Assembly: GCA_035578905.1 (NCBI GenBank)
Contig: JAQJVL010000110.1
Span: 744,001-808,000, forward strand
Reading direction: 5' to 3'
DNA: 64,000 nucleotides
From: Stictocephala bisonia
Taxonomy: Eukaryota; Arthropoda; Insecta; Hemiptera; Membracidae
Part shown: in pieces, positions 50,001 through 55,735 of the stretch
Numbering within the stretch: the first letter of the stretch is position 1
Layout of the letters: each line of letters starts with the position of its first letter
The notes under the pieces: model-generated
What the model saw: only the letters and a program-made list of their open reading frames with translations
The model's database searches: none
What the model was told of the DNA's origin: nothing
Translations under genes and position numbers: made by a program

Positions 50001-50119
50001 CTACTATGCTTAACACTAGATAATAACAGTGCAGTTTCAGTAATAGTAATGTCAAAACTAACCTCAACACCTTGTAAGATAAAAGTTTTTTCAGCTTCAC
50101 TTAAGAGTACATTGGCCAT
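30147..50119 (-). CDS. EXOSC7: Exosome complex component RRP42, 6 coding exons, 288 aa
   Basis: Minus-strand exons 50119-50063, 42418-42222, 36632-36425, 34474-34331, 32651-32496 and 30251-30147 join to 867 nt with all phases closing. The product is an RNase PH-fold subunit of the hexameric ring of the nuclear and cytoplasmic RNA exosome, which degrades and trims RNA; in animals this subunit is structural, not catalytic (family knowledge). Markers: LSEAEKTFILQGVE at the N-terminus, RCDGRSCKDYRPMELETDVV, GSARLRLANTDILVGVK, SANATPAFEGRGGEDL, LECGGNLFDAVSLAVKAALH, LSDDAFDCW, DHCVVDPTAEEETC and the basic C-terminus RERYGFLK. Length matches the animal orthologue (about 290 aa). The gene spans 20 kb because its introns hold many transposons. 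Confidence 0.95.
30252..32495 (-). other. EXOSC7 intron 5
   Basis: 2.2 kb with a MITE at 30587-30956. A patch at about 31180-31400 contains CATTCAGTGTGAGCGACTCTC and two GGGAGCC words, possibly a decayed DNA-transposon end. The rest is AT-rich with no exon. Confidence 0.55.
30587..30956. mobile_element. 370-bp MITE with about 25-bp inverted ends
   Basis: Begins GGGGTTGTCCCTAAATTACG and ends with the near-exact complement CGTTACATAATTTAGGGACG...CCCC. It is flanked by TAT on both sides, a possible 3-bp target duplication. No coding capacity. The interior contains a GC-richer left part and a G-run (GGGGGGAGGGGG) on the right. Confidence 0.8.
32496..32651 (-). CDS. EXOSC7: EXOSC7 exon 5
   Basis: Acceptor GGGTTACAG; donor AAG|GTACAG. 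It codes IGDHCVVDPTAEEETCGAAS and FKTGVGSFHTQTLKDALK, the second RNase PH-like domain. Phase 0 at both ends. Confidence 0.93.
32652..34330 (-). other. EXOSC7 intron 4
   Basis: 1.7 kb, AT-rich, with no repeat or exon recognised. Confidence 0.5.
34331..34474 (-). CDS. EXOSC7: EXOSC7 exon 4
   Basis: Acceptor GTCTGTTTGCAG; donor AAG|GTAAAC. It codes AALHNTRVPRVTGAELDGGQ, LSDDAFDCWTLDVSTAPI and VTLCK. Phase 0 at both ends, 48 codons. Confidence 0.94.
35070..35135. repeat. Dispersed minisatellite locus (two units)
   Basis: Two units of the form CCCGTACAGTGGTATT with CCCACCCTCCTACC between them. Same family as 37217, 44870, 46255 and 57180. Confidence 0.6.
35491..36238 (-). mobile_element. Internally deleted mariner
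   Basis: Inverted ends share ATCCAGAAAGTAACC (left about 35491-35520, right about 36207-36238), with TA at the right edge. The minus strand codes a mariner N-terminus: TNIHVEERSGRP, then EVSRSLLHEIVKEKLGCHKF, part of the paired helix-turn-helix domain. It then jumps at about 35690-35720 to the extreme C-terminus (YDKCLNRFG-like residues). The DDD catalytic domain is deleted. At about 750 bp it is roughly 60% of an intact mariner. Confidence 0.8.
36425..36632 (-). CDS. EXOSC7: EXOSC7 exon 3
   Basis: Acceptor CCTTACAG; donor AAG|GTAAAT. It codes SANATPAFEGRGGEDLATEI, then LPGLQCWKLYADILVLECGG and NLFDAVSLAVK. The codon split with exon 2 encodes Cys, as in orthologues (VDCSAN). Confidence 0.95.
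37217..37350. repeat. Dispersed minisatellite locus
   Basis: Units with CCCACCCATAAACGTTC, TGACCCACCCATACAAATAC and CCCACCCATAAACATACAAT. It directly adjoins the A-rich end of the SINE-like copy at 37375. Confidence 0.65.
37375..37580 (-). repeat. SINE-like dispersed repeat, copy 5
   Basis: Matches the family (ATGTGGGCGAATATGGATTT, AATAGCCCAATGAAAAATGA). The minus orientation tail lies against the minisatellite. ATCAAACTGGGA near 37551 is the complement of a B-box-like word. Confidence 0.65.
37742..37825. repeat. Duplicated palindromic motif after TTAA
   Basis: TTAA (37738-37741) is followed by CCCTGGCTCGTGAGGTGGAG. The block CGTGAGGTGGAGCATAATTT is present twice (about 37750 and 37796), each running into the near-palindrome GAGCATAATTTATGCTC. 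This resembles a piggyBac-type left end with subterminal palindromes, but no right end was found. Confidence 0.35.
37957..38614. repeat. Tandem duplication, 327-bp unit, two near-identical copies
   Basis: Copy 1 is 37957-38283 and copy 2 is 38284-38614. They differ at only a few positions plus a short insertion (CTATC near 38424). High identity implies a recent duplication. Each unit contains AGTCGAGGCATAATTTATG, which echoes the palindromic motif just upstream. Confidence 0.9.
39540..40690 (-). mobile_element. Mariner element with nearly readable transposase
   Basis: The minus-strand transposase ends at 39614. A likely 3' terminus CGAGAATTGGTATAAAAATT begins after TA at 39538-39539. The 5' terminus could not be matched, so the right limit is approximate. 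Closely related in type to the deleted mariner at 35491. Confidence 0.75.
39614..40560 (-). pseudogene. Mariner transposase, frameshifted
   Basis: From the N-terminus: VRKWCIMFNQGRTNVHDEER; VSRSLLHVIVTEHLGYKKMC (second helix-turn-helix); VTGDETWVSY (first catalytic Asp); VEFLPRG; then IRDNARPHASVRTQQ (second Asp) and YSPDLAPSDYHLF (third Asp) with 34 residues between, the mariner D34D signature. Breaks occur near 40555, about 40470 (an in-frame stop after ERIGRP), and between about 39960 and 40080. All three catalytic aspartates are readable. The element probably died recently. Confidence 0.88.
41400..41428. repeat. Small perfect hairpin
   Basis: ATACTCATTATG (41400-41411), a 5-nt loop, and the exact complement (41417-41428). 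It is isolated in intron 2 and has no T run, so no terminator role is implied. Confidence 0.5.
42222..42418 (-). CDS. EXOSC7: EXOSC7 exon 2
   Basis: Acceptor TTATTGTTACAG; donor TG|GTATGT. It codes DNFRCDGRSCKDYRPMELET, DVVSNASGSARLRLANTDIL and VGVK, the most conserved block of the RRP42 family. Confidence 0.96.
43345..44490 (+). mobile_element. 5'-truncated Penelope-like element with GIY-YIG domain
   Basis: Begins inside the end of the reverse transcriptase (INFLDLKMIHDHNKLSY, then IFRKPTQTNCTINNSS). It continues through a broken linker and a clean GIY-YIG endonuclease frame (43798-44217), then a 3' UTR ending in (ATTCT)n. The 3' UTR is duplicated at 6583-6815. Confidence 0.8.
43798..44217 (+). 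pseudogene. Penelope-like GIY-YIG endonuclease fragment
   Basis: 139 codons. GIYQVKCNDCSMFYIGQTVN gives the paired GIY and YIG motifs with the Cys pair typical of Penelope-like elements. Then come FGKRCKNHVSAFKSKKPERS, the catalytic Arg/His region; SNVAKHLLNCTH; and a Glu near NAWEELFIFK. The frame is open, but it starts inside the element after a frame break near 43800 and lacks the reverse transcriptase, so it is not an independent gene. Confidence 0.82.
44560..44735. repeat. Copy of a foldback/MITE family (one arm)
   Basis: Shares TTGTAATAAA, GTGTTGTGTGACGTTTACTT and TTCGATCACCATAATATT with the foldback element at 59742-59945. The second arm is not recognised here. Confidence 0.5.
44870..45310. 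repeat. Dispersed minisatellite locus, opposite orientation
   Basis: Degenerate repeats of GTACGTGTATGGGAGGATGG and GGGTGGGTCATTATCACC, complementary in sense to the ACCCACC...ACGTACA units elsewhere. Roughly 40-50 bp period. Confidence 0.6.
45320..46240 (-). mobile_element. Penelope-like fragment (GIY-YIG), minus strand
   Basis: The minus strand codes a degraded linker (LRKQNVTLACKTNNKIGKLL) and then a GIY-YIG region (frame 45941-45672): SEYYIGQTGCCFKKRFNEHI, HFGEHLVNTNHNI, NTLETYEIYKA. The GIY half is disrupted by a frame break near 45945. It differs in sequence from the copy at 43345, so it is a second lineage. About 350 bp of 3' region follows. Confidence 0.75.
46255..46520. repeat. Dispersed minisatellite locus
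   Basis: Degenerate units such as GACCCATCTATAGACGTACA with GTGATATTCGGTTACCCTG, and a second GACCCACCCTTAGACGTATA. It adjoins the A-poor 3' side of the SINE-like copy at 46545. Confidence 0.55.
46545..46850 (-). repeat. SINE-like dispersed repeat, copy 6
   Basis: Diverged family member (GAGATAGGCGAACATGAGGG, then AATAGCCCAATAGC), with a longer head region than the other copies. The second copy found immediately beside the minisatellite. Confidence 0.5.
47015..47059. repeat. (TA)n microsatellite
   Basis: About 22 uninterrupted TA units. Confidence 0.95.
47369..49840 (+). mobile_element. Decayed full-length piggyBac element
   Basis: TTAA at 47365-47368 is followed by GGGAAACAGCGGTCTCTGAG, containing the palindrome GGTCTCTGAGACC (47379-47391). 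An imperfect partner (GCGGTCTCTCAGAGC) lies at about 49813-49827, but the exact right end is not found. The transposase lies between, on the plus strand, with many breaks. Confidence 0.7.
47761..49620 (+). pseudogene. piggyBac transposase pseudogene (many breaks)
   Basis: In order across shifting frames: acidic N-terminus (SSEGDVSSEESEAVDNSD) at 47880-48050; EINAYIGLQLLTSILKNNSE near 48395; SMKSLFSKDIKNQPYFNATM; then DEMLVPFWGRCSFQVHMHKK (first Asp) at 48660; SVDMLSKQGLTLVGT near 48940; FYNDTKCRVDLIDMKCAIYA (third Asp) at 49180; RRWPLAVFYRMLNISSIN; and a C-terminal Cys-rich stretch (TCSKCPYTKQ-like) near 49530. Stops and frameshifts are frequent. It is closer to the PGBD/uribo type than the copy at 23408. 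Confidence 0.8.
50063..50119 (-). CDS. EXOSC7: EXOSC7 exon 1 (start)
   Basis: ATG at 50117-50119. It codes MANVLLSEAEKTFILQGVE and ends GAG|GTTAGT, phase 0. It matches the animal RRP42 N-terminus (LSEAEK...GVE). The start is chosen because it gives the conserved N-terminus and no other upstream ATG is supported. Confidence 0.9.
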
Positions 50120-50491
50120 GAGTGGTAAAGTTTGACCAAAAATTAAACTCCAAATACAAAATAGCTTAATTTACTTATTTCATTTTTATTATACTGAAAC
50201 TCAAATAATACACACGACGTAACGTAATTATTTAATTAATTATTTGAAGTTGGGTTAGAGGATGAGTATTGACAGTAACAGTAAAAGTAGATAGGTTATA
50301 TTTTATATTGTGGTAGGCAGGTAACACGGTATATAGACCAAATGTTTTAGTTACCGTGGGTAAATATTAAGCCGCGTCCACACTATGTCGATCGACCTTG
50401 TCGAACGACAATGTCGAATAAGTGTGTACGTGTCGCCCGGCTTTGTCGATCCATGTCGGCCCGAACCGAACGCTACCCGAACCAAGTCGGT

Positions 50492-51650
50492 AATCATCAA
50501 ATCAAATATACTTTATTGCCGTGAAACAAATACAATATGCAATGGCTTGCGTCATAAATTAGATCTAAAATTAAGGTTAAATTAAAATAGTCTTATTCTA
50601 ACTAATTTTAATATATTCATCCACAGAATAAAAACACTTATCAACTAAAAAAGTCTTAAGTCTTTTTTAAAAGTAATAAAGTCCGTTTCTGTTTTAAGGA
50701 ATTCAGGAAGGGCGTTGAATAAGATTACGGCGTTATAGTAGGTGTGGTTTTCAAAGAAAGAAGTGGTATGGTAAGGAACGTTAAGTTTATGTTTATTTCT
50801 CAGATTGTATTTTGACTGTGGAACAAGGGACTGAAAAAAACTATGGTTCTGTTTAAAAAAAGTAAGGTATGAAAAATGTATATGCTAGGAAAAGTTAAAA
50901 CGTTCAAGTTCTGAAAAATATTTTTGCACGACTCTCTTTGACGAATTCCAGCAACAATTCGCAATGCCCTCTTTTGTAAAACAAATATGCGTTTGGTTGA
51001 TGATCTTTCTGACCCCCAGATTGTTACTGCATACGACAAGTACGGCAATATTAAAGCATAGTATGTAGTAAGAAGGACTGCACTGTTTGTAAACTGTGAG
51101 AGTGTACGAAGCACAAAAATTCCAGAACACACTTTCCGAGCTACATTATTTATGTGGGAATAGAAATTCAAATTTCTGTCCACAGATAAGCCCAAGAACT
51201 TCACCGAGTGTTGAGAAAATACCTCAATATCACCGACCCAAACACTAAGATCATCATCCCGCTTTCCTGTGATTGAGAAGTCCAGTAAATTAGTTTTATC
51301 AGTGTTTATGACTAACCCATTTTCCTGAAACCATTGGACAATCCTATTAGAGTTCAGAAAAATTGTTGACCTCCAATGAATTACGACAATGGTTATCCAT
51401 TATAATTGACGTGTCGTCAGCAAATAGACACAAATGAGCATCAGGAACACAACTCCTCAGGTCATTTATATATAGAATAAATAAAAGGGGCCCAAGTATG
51501 GAGCCCTGGGGAACTCCTGCCATAACCGTTTGCACATCAGAACGACAAAGCTTCAAAGTGACACCATCAAAGGCAGTCGAAGCGACATCAGCAGTGTAGA
51601 CGTCTCGTGAGTGTTGTTCGATTTCACTGTATAAAATAATATTCATTCCT
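50492..51650 (-). mobile_element. 5'-truncated jockey/CR1-like LINE, nested
   Basis: Minus-strand fragment of a reverse transcriptase with a 3' end AATAAAGTATATTTGATTTG in the plus-strand complement. It sits inside the Harbinger-like element. It is related to, but distinct from, the LINE at 12240-13540. Confidence 0.8.
50800..51646 (-). pseudogene. LINE reverse transcriptase fragment, frameshifted
   Basis: Frame 51646-51347 has VMAGVPQGSILGPLLFILYI and the catalytic LFADDTS. After a break near 51350 it continues as VQWFQENGLVINTDKTN. Frame 51204-50800 then gives KFLGLSVDRNLNFYSH, LQKRALRIVAGIRQRESC and LTFPSIYIF. The remainder (FNALPEFLKT) is in another frame near 50700. The first part of the reverse transcriptase and the endonuclease are missing. 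Confidence 0.83.
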
Positions 51651-51781
51651 TTGTATATTCAGTATAGTATATTCATTTCTTTTCATATATAGTATTTCAT
51701 TTCATTAACTCCAATATTAATTTTAATTGTACTGTATTAATGATAAATTAGAGTGACGAACAAACTATTAGCTTCATATAA

Positions 51782-52070
51782 ATGTATCGTGAACGCAGTT
51801 TATTGTGGGACTCGACTGATTCACAATACAAAAACAAAAATAAACGGCATGATAGATTGATTAATGGAGATTGCGGTTTCTTTCGGCACTGACAAACTGG
51901 AAGTAGAAAAGAAGATCAAGAATTTGTAAAGCCAGTTCGCTAGAGAGAAAAAGAAAGAAAATGAATCGAGAAAGACCGGGACTGGAGCAGATGAAGCATA
52001 CACCAGTAAATGGTTTGCATACAAAGCTGCCACTGCAAAATCTTCTGTATCACTCATTTATAAATCAATC
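51782..52070 (+). pseudogene. MADF-domain protein remnant
   Basis: From 51782: MYRERSLLWDSTDSQYKNKN, the MADF opening (Tyr-x-x-x-x-x-Leu-Trp). A frame break near 51860 leads to LMEIAVSFGTDKLEVEKKIK. A stop then precedes SQFARERKKENESRKTGTGA, DEAYTSKWFAYKAA. The order and the SKWFAY motif match MADF DNA-binding domains found as the second gene of Harbinger transposons. One frameshift and one stop make it inactive. The opposite-strand open frame 51821-52057 is only its shadow. Confidence 0.75.
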
Positions 52071-52950
52071 AATAAATTCACTATGTATGTCGGTCGACTA
52101 GTCCACATATACTAGAGTAATGTGGACTAGTCGAAAGTCATCCGTGTCGATCGACATTGTCGATCAACACGGTCGATCGACATAGTGTGGACACGCCAGT
52201 TTGTTTTAATAAAAAGAAGAAGAAGGATGTTTGCAATGATGTAGAAGGCCTTCTATTATACTTTCTATAATAGAAGGTCTATGGTAGAAGGCCCATAGCG
52301 AAAGAATATTTTTTCTGACACTTTTGATTTTTCTAAAAAAATGTTGACTTTTTCTCAGAAAGTTTACTTTCTGGTTATGACAGTAACCAGTAAAGTTACT
52401 GGTTCTGGTTATTAATGGTTTGAATTTTAATAAAGATACGCCAACTACTTCTTTTTTAAAATACCCCTTATTAATATCTGCAATTTGATGTATATTAACT
52501 CTGTTGATTTTGAGAAAGATTTTGTCCTTCTTCCCCTCCAGTAATTATAGTTTTTATTATGTAATGTACTAGGTGAATTATGTACTGAATTTATTTATTC
52601 ACGGTATAAACCATTTCACACTATGCATAACAAAGGAAATGCAATCTTGACAATAAAAGAAGTAGAACAATTACAATGGCAAAGATTGACAAAAATTAGC
52701 ACAAGCATCATACAATTATAACTAAGGATTATTTAGCTACTATTATTTTGTGCTATGCTATGTAGTAATACAAGGTAAGATAAACTTTATGAAAAACATT
52801 AACAATAACAAAAATCTTACTCATTGATCTTGGTGACATATGAAAGGTCAGGAACTTTATAACATGATATAGATAGAAAAAATAACAATATCGATTGCAA
52901 ACTCAACGGCAACAATAACAACAAAAGTAATAGATAGATTAACAAATACA

Positions 52951-53942
52951 AAAAAAATTGGGTGTGCGTCGGACCACATGGTAGAAGTTATACTTCTTTG
53001 GCCATTCTCATACACCCACTCACGCACACAAACAGACAGGATATATAAATGAAATATAAGACATTTTTCAATATTATTCAACATATTTATCTTCAATATA
53101 TTATACGTGACTTCATTATTATATTATACACCTATATTATCATTATCAGTAATTTCTTCGATTAAATTTCTTCGATTAACAATCGATTAATCGATAGTTC
53201 TTAAAAATTTGTTCTTACTTTTCAGCGTGACGCGGTTTCTCGACCAGCATCCCATCCCAAAGTGTCTAACGGGCGCAAAGAAGTATAACTTCAAAAAATT
53301 GGGTGTGCGTCGGACCACACGGTGGAAGCTATACTTCTTTGGCCATTCTCATACACCCACTCACGCACACAAACAGACAGGATATATAAATGAAATATAA
53401 GACATTTTTCAATATTATTCAATATATTTATCTTCAATATATTATACGTGACTTCATTATTATATTATACACCTATATTATCATTATCAGTAATTTCTTC
53501 GATTAAATTTCTTCGATTAAATTTCTTCGATTAACAATCGATTAATCGATAGTTCTTAAAAATTTGTTCTTACTTTCAGCGTGACGCGGTTGTATAACTT
53601 CAAAAAATTGGGTGTGCGTCGGACCACACGGTGGAAGCTATACTTCTTTGGCCATTCTCATACACCCACTCACGCACACAAACAGACAGGATATATAAAT
53701 GAAATATAAGACATTTTTCAATATTATTCAATATATTTATCTTCAATATATTATACGTGACTTCATTATTATATTATACACCTATATTATCATTATCAGT
53801 AATTTCTTCGATTAAATTTCTTCGATTAACAATCGATTAATCGATAGTTCTTAAAAATTTGTTCTTACTTTACAGCGTGACGCGGTTTCTCGACCAACAT
53901 CCCATCCCCAAGTGTCTAACGGGCGCAAAGAAGTATAACTTC
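52951..53942. repeat. Tandem array of a TIR-bounded 309-bp unit (3 copies)
   Basis: Copies at 52984-53292 (309 bp), 53325-53601 (277 bp, missing about 32 bp near its right end) and 53634-53942 (309 bp). Each starts GAAGTTATACTTCTTTGGCC or a one-base variant. Copies 1 and 3 end in the complement (GCAAAGAAGTATAACTTC). Each is preceded by the same 32-33-bp spacer (ATTGGGTGTGCGTCGGACCA...), giving a 341-bp period. The copies are almost identical, so amplification was recent. Confidence 0.88.
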
Positions 53943-54080
53943 AATACTTAAGAAATAGATTATTTAGGACATTACAATCAAGTAGAGTCCAAATTCTCAT
54001 GGCAAATAAATGTTGTGTTGAGATAGAACAGGTGTGAACCTACAGACAGAAAAAAAATACCACCAAGTTCAGAAGATACT

Positions 54081-54113
54081 ATCATAGACCTTCTATTATA
54101 GAAGGTCTATGAT
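54081..54113. repeat. Perfect 15-bp-arm palindrome
   Basis: Left arm ATCATAGACCTTCTA, loop TTA, right arm the exact complement. A related sequence (TATAATAGAAGGTCTATGG with CCTTCTATTATA) lies at about 52247-52290, just beyond the Harbinger-like element. Possibly the ends of a short foldback element. Confidence 0.65.
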
Positions 54114-54621
54114 ACTATATAATCCTTTTCCAGAGAAGACTCTATGCTAAGAAAAAAACCAAGGTAATTATAATTCTACCTTAGACTTTCATATGATTCT
54201 ACTTACCTTGAAGAAAAAAACCACAGACTGACACTAGTGACACTGGAAACAGACGACAGTTCATTTATGGGAAAAGGGATAGGTTTGTCGCGTAAATAAT
54301 GCTCGCACATTGCATTTTGTTTTGTAGGTTAGGCCCTTAGTACAGATTACAGAAAACCCGAATTTATAACAAGGCTATGATCTACCATTAATGCTAAAGC
54401 ATATCTTTTATTGACATTCACCAATCACCCACTATCCATTCATGCTTATGTTTGTTGGCTATGTTATTGGTTTAATTTTGTGTTCTGGATGTGAGTTTGA
54501 TATTTAAGACTAGTTTAAAATTGTCTGTTGTTTTATAAACATATCTAATTTTTAGTGAGGTTACTTCTTATATTTCACTGAATTAAACTCTTTCTTTTTT
54601 TATTTTTTGAGTGGTGAAACT

Positions 54622-55735
54622 ATGAAACATAATAGTAGCACTAGGAAGATTAAATTATCTTTAACTACTTCTCCCTTATTAAGATTCATACAACGTAAAC
54701 GTAGAAAAAGAAAATGTAATTTAAATCTAGTTAAAAATTCTATATTTCTAGAGACTTCCCAATGTCTTGAAATACCGACCACCAAAGGAGCAAGTAACAA
54801 AATTGTTCCATATAAAATTAATACATCAGTTAAAAATGACAAGTCAAATACAGTATCCATTGTTCAAATGCCAAGCACATGTAAAAACAATTATGATAAT
54901 ATCCTTAACATGGATGTATTTTGTGATTCTGATAAAGACGATAGAGAACAATTTACTTCACCTAAGTGTTTAATTTCTACAGGTAATGAAGTAGAGCACT
55001 GTGCTCTTGATACAAGCGATCAAAATAATTCTAATATAATTACTATAAACCAAGTGAGAAATCATAATGATCAATTACATACAACATCAAGTGGACAAAA
55101 CAAGGTCGCAAGAAGTTTGAATGGGCTTAAAGGAAAATGCTCTATTACAGTGTACACATTAGATGGAAACATATCCACAGCCAATATGTATGAGTTGAAT
55201 CATTCTAAGTATCTTGTAGTATTGAAGCCGGAAAACTTATTTTATTTTATTGGTATAGTTGAGTTAGAATTAATTCAAGGATCAGTAGAAATTCTGGGTT
55301 ACAGCACTAATGAACGGAATAAAAAATTGTTATTATTTTCTCCTCTAGCTTATTGTCATATATTTATCAAAGGAACTAGCGATAAGAATGAAAATCATAA
55401 TGTTGGCATTAAACGTGAAGATTTGCTACATCTTGGATTATCAGGAAAATTTTTAAAAGAGGTTTTAAAGGAGTGTGATAAATGTTCAGTTTTTACACTA
55501 AGCAGAAAAAATGATCATGTAAGCTGTTCAGTATGGCCATATTTATTTGAAAGCCATTTACCAATTTCTGTTTTATCTGTAAGTGATTTAATTGGAACGG
55601 ATCAAGAAAATCGATCTTGCAATGTAGTAGAATCAAGAATTGGTTGTATACTTGGAGGAAAGATAAGAGACCAAGGGAAAGAATTTAATGAATTTCCGGA
55701 ATGGCCCAGAATTTTAGAAGACATTACTTACCATG
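54622..55735 (+). CDS. NOL9: NOL9 exon 1
   Basis: A 371-codon exon ending CAT G|GTAAGT. It is low in complexity over residues 40-160 and conserved from about 165. A pyrimidine-rich tract ending in AG just before 54611 could be an acceptor for an upstream 5' UTR exon. Confidence 0.85.

Larger units (their letters stand above)
42419..50062 (-). other. EXOSC7 intron 1
   Basis: 7.6 kb. It contains Penelope-like fragments (43345-44490 and 45320-46240), a MITE copy (44560-44735), minisatellites (44870-45310 and 46255-46520), a SINE-like copy (46545-46850), a TA microsatellite and a decayed piggyBac (47369 to about 49840). About 42750-43330 may hold a LINE 3' end (TTTATTTATTTACAG) but this is unconfirmed. 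Confidence 0.6.
50372..52197 (+). mobile_element. Harbinger-like element with MADF gene, interrupted by a LINE
   Basis: Inverted termini share GTCCACACTATGTCGATCGA (left from about 50378; right ends at about 52191). Several extra TGTCGATCGAC words lie inside both ends. The plus strand at 51782-52070 has a MADF-domain frame. A LINE fragment occupies about 50492-51650. MADF genes beside inverted ends are characteristic of PIF/Harbinger-type transposons. No transposase gene is left. Confidence 0.7.
50120..54621. other. Intergenic between divergent EXOSC7 and NOL9
   Basis: 4.5 kb. It should hold both promoters. It contains the Harbinger-like element (50372-52197), palindromes at 52250-52300 and 54081-54113, and the tandem array at 52951-53942. 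No further gene was seen. Confidence 0.55.

Noticed and set aside
51821..52057. Minus-strand open frame with a hydrophobic product
   Set aside because: It is the shadow of the plus-strand MADF pseudogene.
54607..54621. TTG-initiated extension of NOL9
   Set aside because: An animal nuclear gene should start at ATG; the first in-frame ATG is 54622 and the extra five residues carry no support.
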